The position numbers and the translations under genes were made by a program. Of a stretch of DNA of 64,000 nucleotides, positions 23,698 through 35,008 are shown piece after piece (the stretch's first letter is position 1; every line of letters starts with the position of its first letter). This stretch comes from Ligustrum vulgare (taxonomy: Eukaryota; Streptophyta; Magnoliopsida; Lamiales; Oleaceae): NCBI GenBank assembly GCA_963555705.1, contig OY743171.1, positions 15,871,352 to 15,935,351 on the forward strand, given 5' to 3'. Below the pieces are notes generated by a model, which was not told the DNA's origin, searched no databases, and saw only the letters and a list, made by a program, of their open reading frames with translations.

Positions 23698-26600
23698 TAT
23701 AGCGACCCAGAATTTTTATGCAATTAATAATTATTTTAATATTTAGAAAATTGTGTCGCTATTGTTTTGAAATTAATGCCGCGACGGATTCGTCTAGCCA
23801 AGTCAAGAAATATCGAATTTGTTCGATTTTAAATTAAAATCCGAATTTCTAAAATTATGATTTTAATTATTTATTCAAAGTATTATTTTCAAAATCATTT
23901 TTGAATTCCAAATTTATTAAAATATCCCAATGATCCTTATTCAAATTTATTTTCAGTCCAAAACATATCTGTTTCAAATAATATTTGATTGAAGTTAATC
24001 AAATTTTAGTTAATTATTCTAAACTAATCTTATTTAATCTAAAGCTAATCACATTCACGTTTTTTTTCTTCACCTTTACAACTAATATTCCCCAAACATC
24101 ATCATCCTCATATTCCCCAAACATCATCATCCTCAGCACCATTTATCTTTAGCCGAAAGCTACCTTCACCTTCATTGCTGGACCACCAATTCCACCACTC
24201 TCCATTATCAGCACAACACAAAATTATTCATAATACCTCTCTGCAGAATTCTTGGTAAGCATCACCTATATAATAACCACAGCCCTGCCTCCATCATCAG
24301 TCGCCACTGTTTCATCAATCTGTTTCATCAATGTCAAAACCACCACTATCCATTTCCACCTTCTTCAATATCAAACCAACGCAGCCACCTCCACAGATGG
24401 CCAAAATCAAGTCTGCAGCAATTGCCTTCAGCACTCATCATCAGCAGTTCACAGCCGATCCAGTTCCACTGCCAAGTACCATCTCCAACTCACCTCCGAT
24501 CTGTTAAAAAGCCACCACCACAGCAATGTTAATCACAACACTGGACTCCATCATCATCTCCTGCCACCACCACCAATTCCAGCCCAAACCATAGCCTAGA
24601 TCCATTATCAACACCACTGCAATAACCATCATCATTACCACAGCAACCACCTAAACCACAATCCCAACTGCAACACCATAGCCAATTCAACAGTATGATT
24701 TCCAACTGCATAAGCTCCACCTTCATCACCATGAATCAACCATTTCAACATCACCCCACTGCAATATACAAACCATTTTATCCCCACCTCAATCGCCACT
24801 GTCGAAACCAATTCTCTGCAACCAAAATCCTAACTATCAGCATCGCCTCACCATAATCAATTCACAGCCAATTCATAAAACCACAGTTCAACCGTCACCA
24901 CCCCTGCAGCACCACCAATTATCATCCATTTTCATCATCACCGGAATTTAACCCAACCAGAGTCATCACCCATCGTCGAACATCAGACCACCACCAACGC
25001 AGCCTGCACCCCAGATCAGTTGCAGAAACCAAATCATCATCACTTTCCACAATCAACTTCAGTTCGAATCCAAATCCTCACCCAAAACTCAAAATCAAAA
25101 CCCAAACTAAGAAATAGAAGAAACCCAGAACCTTACCTAATCTCGAACCCTCTATAGTCTGATTTCAGCAGATTGTATCGTCGGATTCTCGCAGCCAAAT
25201 CGCGATCTTCTTGCACCAAATCGCGCATCTAAACCCCTCAAGCTTGAACCCACCTTGACCGCTACTCCAGCCTCCTTGCGACCATCGAACCACCGGCAGT
25301 CTTGACTGATTTTGGTCGATCGCACCTCCGTCGCCTCTCTCACTTTTCTCTCCCTCTGGCTGATACGAATGAGAGAGAGAGAATAAAATCTGATTTAATA
25401 ATTTTTCAGAATTTGTACTTAAAGTCCCCAAGTTTTGAAATGTTTCAAATCAGTCCCTATGGTTTTAAAACAATCCAATTCAGTCCCTTTTAGTTTCAAA
25501 AGGTTTTATTTCAGTCCTTTCAGCTTTTAAACTTATCAATTTCAGCCCTTAAGTTTTAAATGAGTTTTAATCAGCCCCTATTGTTTTGAGTTTCCGACTC
25601 AACTTTCAAAATATCTATTTTAGTCCCTCAACTTTCAAAATATTCATTTTAAATCCCAACTTTTGAAAATATTCATTTTAGTCCCTCAACTATCAAAAGT
25701 ATTCATTTTAATCCCTCAACTTTCAAAGTATCTATTTTAGTCCCTGAACTTTTAAAAGTATTCATTTTAGTCCCTCAACTTTCAAAACATCAATTTTAGT
25801 CCTCAAATTATAATTTATCATTTTGAGCTATATATTCGATAGACTAAAGTGACTTATTGGCTAAGACGAAGCGTACGGAGAATTTAAAGAAATTGAAGTC
25901 ATTCCCGCTCAACTTTGCACTCGTCGGATTTGAGGTAGACTCGCACTTATTAATTGATTTAAATTATGATTTCATATAAATGTCATGTGACTTGTGAAAG
26001 TCAATTTTCAAGAAAATTAAGTATGTTTTATGAAAGGTAAATATACCTTATGTTTTTATGAAAAGTAAGTATACCCTATGTTTTTACGATAATGTTTTAT
26101 ATGTTTTGGATCATTGCTACGCATAAGAATTCTTACCACCTAAGTTCGGTAAAATTCTTGTGTCTCCATAAGTTTATGAGGATTTACCACCTAAGTTCGG
26201 TAAAATTCCTGTCTTTCCATATGTTTATGAGGATTTACCACCTAAGTTCGGTAAAACTCCTGTCGCGTATGTTTATGAGGATTTAGATCCTATCTTATGT
26301 TATGATGGAAATGATCCCTATGAATTTCATGAATTATGTTTTGGTATACTTACTGTTATTATGATTTTACTACATAAGAATTCTTGCCACCTAAGTTCGG
26401 TAAAATTCTTATATTTATGAGGATTTCGATCTTATCCTATGTTATTATGATCTTACTGTTATTATGGTTTTACTGCATAAGAATTCTTGCCACCTAAGTT
26501 CGGTAAAGTTCTTGTGTCTATTTATGTTTATGAGGATTTCAATCCTATCTTATGTTATGCTTTCAAAAGAAATTATGCTTGGCATAATTAAAATGTTTTT

Positions 26601-27198
26601 ATAAGTATATGGTTTTCAAAGAGCTGTTTTCAAAGAGCTATTTTCAAAGAGCCTATGATTTGTAAAATATGTCCCGTGCTGTAATGCACAATATGAGTTT
26701 TATCAAGAGCAGTTTTATAAAGAAGCTCTATCAATGCCCGTTTTATAAAGAGCCGGGATTTGTGTGTTTAATCATCTTATAAATTAAATTAATTTGCGAT
26801 GAGTCTACTGAGTATTTCCCCCATGAAATACTCACCCTACTTTTTAACAGTTTTGCAGATTTCGGAGACGGTGGCGAGCGATGAATGATGTTGGCAATAA
26901 TCGTTGAACGGTTGAAAGTTTGACGTTAATGATTTCCGTATTTTCCAAACAATCGAATAATTTAGAGAAGTTCATTTATTTGAGAAATTATGATATTGGC
27001 AATTTCTTTACAATATTAATGGTTCGATTTACTATTTCAAATGGTTTCATAAATGTTTTCAATTTTAGCGGCCATTACAGTTTATTTAATGTTGCCAAAA
27101 ATGAATTTCAATTATTTCTTCCGCAAAAAAATATTATTCGAAAAATTTAGACAGAAAATGACGTAGTGAATCGGGTATACGGAACTCGGGGCGCTACA
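23698..27198 (+). repeat. Element C LTR 3
   Basis: 3501 bp ending CGCTACA, followed by the TSD ATATA and by the resumed LTR of element A. Private changes near 24597-24603 (TAGCCTAGATCCATT) introduce a stop in the histidine-rich open frame, confirming that this frame is not conserved. Confidence 0.92.
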
Positions 27199-27203
27199 AT
27201 ATA

Positions 27204-28474
27204 TAATCATGAAGAGCATATTATTTGTATAAATATGGAAATGTATATGAATGATTGATAAGACTCCATTATATGTAATCATGAAGAGCATAATATTTGT
27301 ATAAATATGGAAAAGTATATGAATGATTTATATACTCCATTATATATAATCATGAAGAGCATAATAATTGTATAAATATGGAAAAGTATATGAATGATTG
27401 ATAGACTCCATTATATATAATCATGAAGAGCATATTATTTGTATAAATATGGAAAAGTATATGAATGGTGCTTTACTTTAAGAAAATGATGTGTTAAAAT
27501 TAATAGAATTGAATGATTATGTTTACAATATGCCAACTTTATACATCTATTTAAACCCATCTCTTTTACACACAACTCTACACATATACACTTATTTCCA
27601 ATCTCTTGACAAAATCCACAAGTAAGAGAAATTCAAGGTGGTCAAGAAAGTTTTGGTCCATTTACTACTACACTTCATTTTAATCTTTTAAAAGGTAAGT
27701 ATATCTTATGTTTTTATGAAAAGTAAGTATGTTTTTATGAAAGGTAAATATACCTTATGTTTTTATGAAAAGTAAGTATGTTTTTATGAAAGGTATTACT
27801 TTATGTTTTTATGAAAAGTAAGTATGTTTTTATGAAAGGTAAATACACCTTATGTTTTTAAGAAAAGTAAGTATGTTTTTATGAAAAGTAAAATACATTA
27901 TGTTTTTAAGAAAAGTAAGTATGTTTTTATGAAAAGTAAATATACCTTATGTTTTTACGAAAATGTTTGGATCATTGCTATGAAATCAATCTCACAAGAT
28001 TGCTATGGGTCCCATATGATATGTTTATGATTATGCTAAGGGGACCGGAGTTTAGTAGCGCTACACATAAGAATTCTTGTCATCTAAGTTCGGTAAAACT
28101 CTTGTGTCTCTCTATGTTTATGAGGATTTCGATCCTATCCTATGTTATGATGAAAATGATCCATATGCTTTCAAAAGAAAATTATGCTTGGTATACTTAC
28201 TGGGATTTTATAAATCTCACTCCACGATATTTACCATTTTCAGATAATTGAAGGTTCGAGGCGGTCAACATGGAAGTGGCAAAAGTGGTTAAGATTGATG
28301 AGATAATTATGTTGAACTTTATGTAAGAAAATTATGTTCTATTTTTATTCACAAATTAAATTATGGGATTCTAATTATTCTTTTGAATAATTTTACATTA
28401 CTATTTAAGTCTCGATAATATGATATGAGTCACTTTTAGTGGCACTCGAATGGTCGAGAATTCGGGTCGTCACA
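27204..28474 (+). repeat. Element A 5' LTR, right part
   Basis: Resumes the A LTR after C and matches 33733-35003. It begins with 71-72-bp tandem repeats (to about 27470). A run of units 'AAAAGTAAGTATGTTTTTATGAAAGGTAAATA' then occupies 27690-27960. It ends GGTCGAGAATTCGGGTCGTCACA. Confidence 0.9.
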
Positions 28475-28476
28475 GT

Positions 28477-28487
28477 TGGTATCAGAG
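28477..28487 (+). other. Element A primer binding site
   Basis: TGGTATCAGAG starts two bases after the LTR and pairs with initiator-Met tRNA. It sets the element's transcription direction as plus, opposite to the two genes it carries. Confidence 0.88.
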
Positions 28488-28645
28488 AAAGTTATACTTT
28501 TCTGTAGACTCCTTAAATCATTTCAAAATATTTCTACAAGAAATTGCAATTTAATCTATTTTTAATTTCAGTTAAAGTAATTAATTTTCTTCATATTTTA
28601 CATCTCTTGGAAAAAAAATGTTTATGCATGTACAGTAAAGCAGTA

Positions 28646-28760
28646 GGTTACTGTTCGGTGAACAGTAACCGGGACACTGTTCACATGAACAGTACTCGTG
28701 ACGGTCACTGTTCATCATTTAAAAAAAAAAATTGTGTTCGGTGAACAGTGCGTTTACTAT
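28646..28760. repeat. Cluster of ACTGTTC/GAACAGT hairpins in element A
   Basis: GGTTACTGTTC-GGT-GAACAGTAACC (28646-28670) is a perfect 11-bp inverted repeat with a 3-base loop. ACTGTTCA-CA-TGAACAGT (28676-28693) is an 8-bp one. Further GTCACTGTTCA and GTTCGGTGAAC words follow to about 28755. It lies in the element leader just after the primer site; it could be an RNA fold in the genomic transcript or a protein-binding palindrome. Confidence 0.75.
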
Positions 28761-30390
28761 TCAAAAAAAAAAAAAAAAAAAAATTTAACTATTGATTTTG
28801 TCGTGATGGAGAAATATGAATGGATATACTTTTAAGTCTCTTATCACTTTAGACCTAACTTTATGTATTTGAAAAATTTTCTTAGTTGTCTAAATTATTA
28901 TTTAAGTAAATCATTAGCAAATTGTTATTATGAATCAGATTTTGGTCTAATCATTTATGCAAATTTTATTTTGAATAACCAAATTATTTTATTTGGTATT
29001 ATATTAAATTGGGCTCAATCATGTATGAAAATTTTAATTGGGCTAAGTAAATTACTACATGTATTGATAGTGTATCAATTGGGCCAAATCTTATGTAAAG
29101 ATTCAAAAATGGTTAATGAATTTTTTCTAAGAAATAGACCATTATTTAATTATGAAAATTTTGACTCATCAATCCGCTACGCCACCTTCCACGTTTTGAC
29201 TCCTCGAACCAGGTATGTTATGTATAATAGCAATTACATGGCATTTATGATTATATTGAAGCATGTTAAGTATGAAATATTCATATGTTATGAATCTTTA
29301 TGTGTTACACATAATATACATGTCAAGTATGATATAAATTGATAGAAGACTCAATTTTTTTATTCTTTTCAATGTAGAATCATGAGACAGAGAGGATATT
29401 TATATGAATTTTGGTGCATATTAAGCTTAGTAAGATTGACTCAATTAGAAATTAAGTTGGGTTGTTAATTTTGCCCAAAATATATGGAATAATATATTAA
29501 ACAAACAAAATTAATAATGAATTCGTACAATAATTTATCCCTTTATCACTACCTTTGTGTAAAAACAAGGGAAAAACTGTGGATGGTTATTAGTACTTCC
29601 TCTTCAAGTTTCAATTTTCGGTTCAATAATTTATCCCTTTATCACTACCTTTGCTTAAAAGTAAGGAAAAACTGTGGATGATTATTGGTACCACTCTTCA
29701 AGTTTCAATTCTAAAAAAAAAAAAATTCGGAAAGAAAAGAAAGAAAGAGAACGGGTGTTGAGCATAATGGGAATAATATGACTTGAGAAATAGCGAGCCA
29801 ATTTTATGAAGTTTTATGAGATGTTAAGATTATAAGTGATGTGGTTTTAATGAGACTTTTATGAGAAGCATTATGAAGTTAGAGATTTAAAGATTTGGTT
29901 ATTGGGAATTAAGTAATGGATATTATGTTGAGTAAGTGAATTATGCCTCTATATTGAAGAGAAATTTATTATGAACTTTGGCCTTGTGATTAAATTTTGG
30001 GAATATGATTTATGACTTATAAATATAAGTATGAGTAATCTTTTGAGCCAATTAAGGTATGGAAGGAAGTGATATTGTGATATTGAAAAATATGATTTGA
30101 AATTGTTATGTTGAGGAATTATGAATTGAATTATGGGATATTTTTTGATGATATTGAAGTGTTGGAATCGTTTTCAATATTTTTAGATCGTTGTGATCAA
30201 ATGTGGAGTTATTTATTATTGTGAGTTATGAAGTATGCTTATGGTTTGGGATAAGTCCAAATTACAAGGGAGACTCTGTCCAGAATTTTATCATTTGGAA
30301 TTAAGAGCATGATATGATAAGCATCCACTAAAGGAATTAAGGTTAGACATGCAAGTTCATTTACATCACAAACGAGATTTAGTAGATGAT
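28761..30390 (+). other. Element A internal 5' region, no recognised gene
   Basis: A/T-rich with several open frames of 60-160 codons, none with a recognisable domain. A direct duplication of about 95 bp (AATTTATCCCTTTATCACTACCTTTG...) occupies about 29529-29712. From about 29750 the sequence matches the internal start of B and C. I see no gag or protease. Confidence 0.55.
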
Positions 30391-30399
30391 AGCAGAGAT

Positions 30400-30405
30400 T
30401 TTATT
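30400..30405 (-). terminator. AATAAA poly(A) signal of the element A LOG gene
   Basis: AATAAA on the minus strand, about 325 bases after the LOG stop codon. It is conserved in element B (54600-54605) with its surroundings. It supports the cassette being a transcription unit that runs antisense to the retrotransposon. Confidence 0.55.
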
Positions 30406-30484
30406 ATTTTCTCATAAGGAGAACACACAAAGAGTCACACTGGAAAAGAAATACATGAAACACGCAAAAGCAAAAGAAAGCAAC

Positions 30485-30720
30485 ATGGGAAATTCCTCAA
30501 ATTGAGAGATGTGTTTCCGGAGTAGCCGTATCCTACCACCTCTGACCTTTTGAGGAAATAAAGAAACCTTCAAAGAGGTGTGTTTCGAGAGTAAGAATAC
30601 TCCGTAATCTACCACCTGGAACCTTTGAGGTACACACAAGATTTAAACATTTAGGAAATCCTAGGAAATTAGAGGGGTGTCTCGAGAGTAAGAATACTCC
30701 GTACTCTACCCCCACCTATT
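30485..30720 (-). repeat. Threefold repeat downstream of LOG (element A)
   Basis: On the minus strand three diverged units of the form GGTGGTAGATTACGGAGTATTCTTACTCTCGAAACACACCTC are spaced about 75-100 bp, ending at about 30490. The same three units occur in B (54291-54503). Unit ends (CACCTCT...AGAGGTGG) can pair with the next unit, so a folded 3' UTR is possible. Confidence 0.7.
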
Positions 30721-30727
30721 CTAAGAT

Positions 30728-31381
30728 TCATAAAGTTAAGTTTACATTAACCAGACTCCATTTTCGCTTGATTCCCCTTCCTTGCGACCAATCTATCTTA
30801 ACCCCTGCTGGATCTTGTATTGAGATATATGACTGCAGCTTATCCAGTAGTTCATCAATAGTAGGAGCAGAAATAAGGAGCCTTCTGGAAAATGGAGAGA
30901 TGAATCCCTGTTCCACAGCATAATCAAGAAAGGTTAACAAACCATCAAAGAAATTGTTAACATTCAGAAGCCCAATAGGCTTAGTATGGAGATCTAGTTG
31001 AGCCCACGAGGTAATGTTAAAGATTTCTTCTAAGGTACCAAAACCTCCGGGCAGGGCTATAAAGGCATCAGAACCATATAGCATACAAGTTATGCGTTCA
31101 TGGATGGATAAGGTTTGAACTTCATGCCCTCGTGTTTTGCCTGCAACATCTACCAAAGGGACAGGTATGACACCGATTACTTTTGATTTCTCTGCAAGAG
31201 CAGATTGGGAAACACAACCCATTAGACCACTGCTACCACCCCCATACACAAGAGTGATACCTTTTTCCCCCAGTTTCTTTCCAAGATCTACGGCTGCTTC
31301 TAGATAACTGAAGCCTTTCCCCACTTTTGATCCACAAAATACACAAATAGTTTTGATCTGTCGAAGTTTTGGTGCTTCCAT
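30728..31381 (-). CDS. LOG-like: LOG-type cytokinin riboside 5'-monophosphate phosphoribohydrolase, carried by element A
   Basis: 217 codons, intronless and intact. LOG enzymes release free active cytokinin and ribose 5-phosphate from cytokinin riboside 5'-monophosphates in the cytosol. Seen: CVFCGS at residues 13-18, GGGSSGLMG at 47-55, an arginine at 96 in the HER block, and the family signature PGGFGTLEE at 111-119 with its catalytic glutamate. Length fits plant LOGs (about 200-240 aa). The overall wording (SWAQLDLHTKPIGLLNVNNFFDGLL, residues 125-149) looks plant-like but is divergent from classic LOG1-8. Host LOG genes have several introns, so an intronless copy implies passage through RNA or an unusual source. 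It lies antisense to element A, about 300 bp after the zinc-finger gene and in the same direction. It differs from the B copy by 9 nt, 2 of them amino-acid changes (S26G and L210P). Confidence 0.88.
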   Translation of the reverse strand: MEAPKLRQIKTICVFCGSKVGKGFSYLEAAVDLGKKLGEKGITLVYGGGSSGLMGCVSQSALAEKSKVIGVIPVPLVDVAGKTRGHEVQTLSIHERITCMLYGSDAFIALPGGFGTLEEIFNITSWAQLDLHTKPIGLLNVNNFFDGLLTFLDYAVEQGFISPFSRRLLISAPTIDELLDKLQSYISIQDPAGVKIDWSQGRGIKRKWSLVNVNLTL

Positions 31382-31439
31382 CTTTGATAGTATAGAAGAG
31401 AAAACTTACGAAGAAGATGTGATTTTGGGATGCCTGAAC

Positions 31440-31475
31440 TATGAAATATGTTTGGCTATTTAAAGTCGGAAAAAT
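31440..31475 (-). promoter_or_regulatory. TATA-like box upstream of LOG (element A)
   Basis: On the minus strand CTTTAAATAG lies about 75 bases before the LOG ATG. Identical wording (CTTTAAATAG) occurs at 53542-53551 before the B copy, followed by conserved CAAACATATTTCATAGTTCAGG. A short 5' UTR would follow. Inference from sequence only. Confidence 0.45.
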
Positions 31476-31677
31476 TTACTGTTTTTGATTGATTATGAAA
31501 AAGTAAAGATTTACTTTTGACAAAATCGGCCAACTTTTGACTGTTTTACCAAAGATATCACCTTTCGGTGATTTATTTCCAGCTTTATCAAAACTCGAGA
31601 AAGGAAAATATATTTTATTTCCAAAACGCGTGAAAGAAAACAGCAAAATATTTTAAATGTGTATCAAGAGATTTACC

Positions 31678-32229
31678 TTATATCATTGTTGAACTGCCAG
31701 AAGCCTCATTTTGTAAAACAGACTGGCAAACAGGATCTTTTGCTATTATATTTTGGAGACTACAACGATTTTTGTCCTCGTTAAACTGAGCGTATAAGGA
31801 GAGAAGTTCACGTTGCACATAACCACTTGGGTGCGTCTCAAGAGTCAGTCGAATATCATCCAAAGACTCCTTACTCAGTCCACCCTTTATGAATTTGATT
31901 TTATCATCCCGATTAGTAGAAGAATATCCTACTGTTTTGCAACGAGTATCACAGTTCCAACGAGCACATTTGTAGCAACCATTCAGCCTTTTTGCTCTTC
32001 GTTTCTTTGCGAAGGTGCTTTTGCCTAAACCAGGCATGTGCTTTGGAAATGTCATAGGTAATTCACCAGATAGTCGAACCTTTGCTTCGATCAACCAGCG
32101 AACATCTTCTGAAACACCATGAGCCATCAGCAACCTCAATCTTTCGAGTCTTATTCGATAAATTTTCCTCAGATCATTCATTGGAAGACTGGAATAATAC
32201 TTGCGAATGTTTGTAAGAATGATATCCAT
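31678..32229 (-). CDS. Carlavirus-NABP-like cysteine-rich zinc-finger protein, carried by element A
   Basis: 183 codons, intronless and intact. I start it at the ATG (32227-32229) shared with the B copy. An upstream in-frame ATG would add 16 residues but has no counterpart in B. Seen: a charged helical-looking N-terminus (residues 1-55), GLGKSTFAKKRRAKRL at 67-82, then cysteines 85, 88, 93 and 97 (CX2CX4CX3C) and a conserved-looking region to about 120. A basic patch directly before a C4 finger, with a following T-R-C and F-I-x-G-G, resembles the Viral_NABP family of carlaviruses and relatives. Those are small RNA/DNA-binding proteins, some linked to silencing suppression or nuclear transcription control. 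It is longer than typical viral members (about 100-140 aa). The homology is by motif recognition only; function here is inferred. Confidence 0.65.
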   Translation of the reverse strand: MDIILTNIRKYYSSLPMNDLRKIYRIRLERLRLLMAHGVSEDVRWLIEAKVRLSGELPMTFPKHMPGLGKSTFAKKRRAKRLNGCYKCARWNCDTRCKTVGYSSTNRDDKIKFIKGGLSKESLDDIRLTLETHPSGYVQRELLSLYAQFNEDKNRCSLQNIIAKDPVCQSVLQNEASGSSTMI

Positions 32230-32279
32230 GTTTTTGATGGATCTAACCTCTTCCCAGCATGAACTATTTAAAAGCATTA

Positions 32280-33149
32280 AGGATCGGAGGGAATCCGCGT
32301 GATATTGATTCCAGCAAGAAAGCGCGGAATAGAATAATGGAAAAGAGGGAACAAGAGTTTATGCGCCGTTTACTTTCTTGATAAAAGGAAGATTTGATGA
32401 TGACGGGATTTGAGATATGGAATATTTTCTTGGATTTTTGGGTACTGATATTTTGATATAATAATCAAGGTATAGAAATAATACGGGGATACGTGAAAGT
32501 GAAATAATGACTGTATTGAATCAGGATTAATAAGTTTGTGCAAGTGAAAGGAATACCTTACGGGAAATGTTATGATATTTGAGTTAAGAATTTTAATTAT
32601 TTGGGAGATATTTGTTTATTGAATTTTGCAGAAATTTTGGGTTACAAATATTGGAAAGATAAACTGATGATTATGTTGATATGTGAATAACATGTTTGGG
32701 TATATTACATAGAGAATATTCAGGTAATCGTTTTAATTATTTTGGGATATTTGGTGATAAGAAGAAATGACAAATTATTATGGTATGATATGTTAGTAAA
32801 GATTTATTGAAATTTTAGAGATATTAATACGAATATTTGAGGTTACATGATACGATGATAAGTGACAGGTTACATGAGTACTACAAGATATGATGAAATA
32901 TCACATACGATTGGAAATTTTCATTTTGAGTTAGAATTTATGAGTAGACACATATGTCTATTATTGATAAGAAAAATACATGTTCTTAAGAAAACAAAGA
33001 GATGCATTTAGTAAAAGTCCAGTGGGTTAGATATTATAATGATGAGATTACTAAGAGAAAGAAGAGAACAGATTCTGATTAAGTGTTCAGAAATCATAAG
33101 ATCAAGTAAGTTTAATTTCGAGGACGAAATTATTTTAAGGGGGTAAGTT
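32280..33149 (+). other. Element A internal 3' region with polypurine tract
   Basis: After the cassette (boundary near 32395) the sequence matches the internal 3' part of C (from about 16748) and B. There is no gene. It ends TTTCGAGGACGAAATTATTTTAAGGGGGTAAGTT (about 33116-33149). The purine run 33136-33146 would prime plus-strand synthesis. Confidence 0.75.
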
Positions 33150-35003
33150 TGTAGCAACCAAGAATTTTTACGCGATTAATAATTATTTTAAAATCGTGTC
33201 GCTACTATTTCACCCATTTTTATTAAGTAACGCCGTGACGTATTCGTATAGCCAAGTCAAGAAATAATCGAGATCGTTCGATTTTAAATTAAATTCCGAA
33301 TTTCTAAAAATATCTCCATTCTCTTGATTTAAAGTATATTAAGTCCAAGTACTTAATTCAATGTTATCCCAATATTTATTTATACAAAAATTATTTTTAT
33401 TATTGAAATTAAGAAAATATATGCAAGCATGAGAGGTTCCATTATATATAATAATTATGAGAATCTTAATTTAATAATATGGAAAAGTATATGAATGAAT
33501 TATATACTCCATTATATATAATCATGAAGAGCATAATATTTGTATAAATATGGAAAAGTATATGAATGATTGATAAGACTCCATTATATGTAATCATGAA
33601 GAGCATAATATTTGTATAAATATGGAAAAGTATATGAATGATTTATATACTCCATTATATATAATCATGAAGAGCATAATAATTGTATAAATATGGAAAA
33701 GTATATGAATGATTGATAGACTCCATTATATATAATCATGAAGAGCATATTATTTGTATAAATATGGAAAAGTATATGAATGATTGATAAGACTCCATTA
33801 TATGTAATCATGAAGAGCATAATATTTGTATAAATATGAAAAAGTATATGAATGATTTATATACTCCATTATATATAATCATGAAGAGCATAATAATTGT
33901 ATAAATATGGAAAAGTATATGAATGATTGATAGACTCCATTATATATAATCATGAAGAGCATATTATTTGTATAAATATGGAAAAGTATATGAATGGTGC
34001 TTTACTTTAAGAAAATGATGTGTTAAAATTAATAGAATTGAATGATTATGTTTACAATATGCCAACTTTATACATCTATTTAAACCCATCTCTTTTACAC
34101 ACAACTCTACACATATACACTTATTTCCAATCTCTTGACAAAATCCACAAGTAAGAGAAATTCAAGGTGGTCAAGAAAGTTTTGGTCCATTTACTACTAC
34201 ACTTCATTTTAATCTTTTAAAAGGTAAGTATATCTTATGTTTTTATGAAAAGTAAGTATGTTTTTATGAAAGGTAAATATACCTTATGTTTTTATGAAAA
34301 GTAAGTATGTTTTTATGAAAGGTATTACTTTATGTTTTTATGAAAAGTAAGTATGTTTTTATGAAAGGTAAATACACCTTATGTTTTTAAGAAAAGTAAG
34401 TATGTTTTTATGAAAAGTAAAATACATTATGTTTTTAAGAAAAGTAAGTATGTTTTTATGAAAAGTAAATATACCTTATGTTTTTACGAAAATGTTTGGA
34501 TCATTGCTATGAAATCAATCTCACAAGATTTCTATGGGTCCCATATGATATGTTTATGATTATGCTAAGGGGACCGGAGTTTAGTAGCGCTACACATAAG
34601 AATTCTTGTCATCTAAGTTCGGTAAAACTCTTGTGTCTCTCTATGTTTATGAGGATTTCGATCCTATCCTATGTTATGATGAAAATGATCCATATGCTTT
34701 CGAAAGAAAATTATGCTTGGTATACTTACTGGGATTTTATAAATCTCACTCCACGATATTTACCATTTTCAGATAATTGAAGGTTCGAGGCGGTCAACAT
34801 GGAAGTGGAAAAAGTGGTTAAGATTGATGAGATAATTATGTTGAACTTTATGTAAGAAAATTATGTTCTATTTTTATTCACAAATTAAATTATGGGATTC
34901 TAATTATTCTTTTGAATAATTTTACATTACTATTTAAGTCTCGATAATATGATATGAGTCACTTTTAGTGGCACTCGAATGGTCGAGAATTCGGGTCGTC
35001 ACA
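33150..35003 (+). repeat. Element A 3' LTR
   Basis: 1854 bp, TGTAGCAACC...GGGTCGTCACA, matching the split left LTR with about ten substitutions. It holds about seven 71-72-bp tandem units (33480-33990) and the GTAAGTATGTTTTTATGAAA repeats (34220-34490). Followed by TSD GAGAG. Confidence 0.93.
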
Positions 35004-35008
35004 GAGAG

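Larger units (their letters stand above)
11695..27198 (+). mobile_element. Element C: tandem array LTR-internal-LTR-internal-LTR of a non-autonomous gypsy-type element
   Basis: Three near-identical LTRs (3501, 3502 and 3501 bp) alternate with two 2500-bp internal regions. One 5-bp duplication, ATATA (11690-11694 and 27199-27203), flanks the whole array, so it behaves as a single insertion. Each LTR starts TATAGCGACCC and ends GGGGCGCTACA. Each internal region starts with a tRNA-iMet primer site and ends AAGGGGGTAAGAT. No gag, pol or accessory gene is present. The outer LTRs differ at about four positions, and the middle LTR has its own private changes. That argues for a real young duplication by LTR-LTR unequal recombination rather than an assembly echo. 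Confidence 0.92.
11112..35003 (+). mobile_element. Element A: non-autonomous LTR retrotransposon carrying the LOG plus zinc-finger gene cassette
   Basis: Two LTRs of 1854 bp (left: 11112-11694 plus 27204-28474, split by element C; right: 33150-35003) start TGTAGC and end GTCACA. The TSD GAGAG is at 11107-11111 and 35004-35008. A tRNA-iMet primer site follows the left LTR and AAGGGGGTAAGT precedes the right LTR, so the element is plus-oriented. The LTRs differ at about ten positions. The internal region (28475-33149, 4675 bp) has no gag or pol. It carries two intact genes on the opposite strand (31678-32229 and 30728-31381). The 3' internal end (TTTCGAGGACGAAATTATTTTAAGGGGG) resembles that of Ty3/gypsy Tekay-type elements, which could supply enzymes in trans (inference). 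Confidence 0.9.

Noticed and set aside
11695..27198. Assembly artefact explaining the triple LTR array
   Set aside because: Copies have private substitutions and one shared derived base, and the array is bounded by one TSD; still worth a long-read check.
30728..31381. LOG as an ordinary host gene with a nearby transposon
   Set aside because: It is intronless, lies between the primer site and purine tract of an LTR element, and recurs in a second element at the same position and orientation.
32230..32277. Upstream ATG giving a 199-aa zinc-finger protein in element A
   Set aside because: The B copy has no matching ATG; the shared start gives 183 aa in both.
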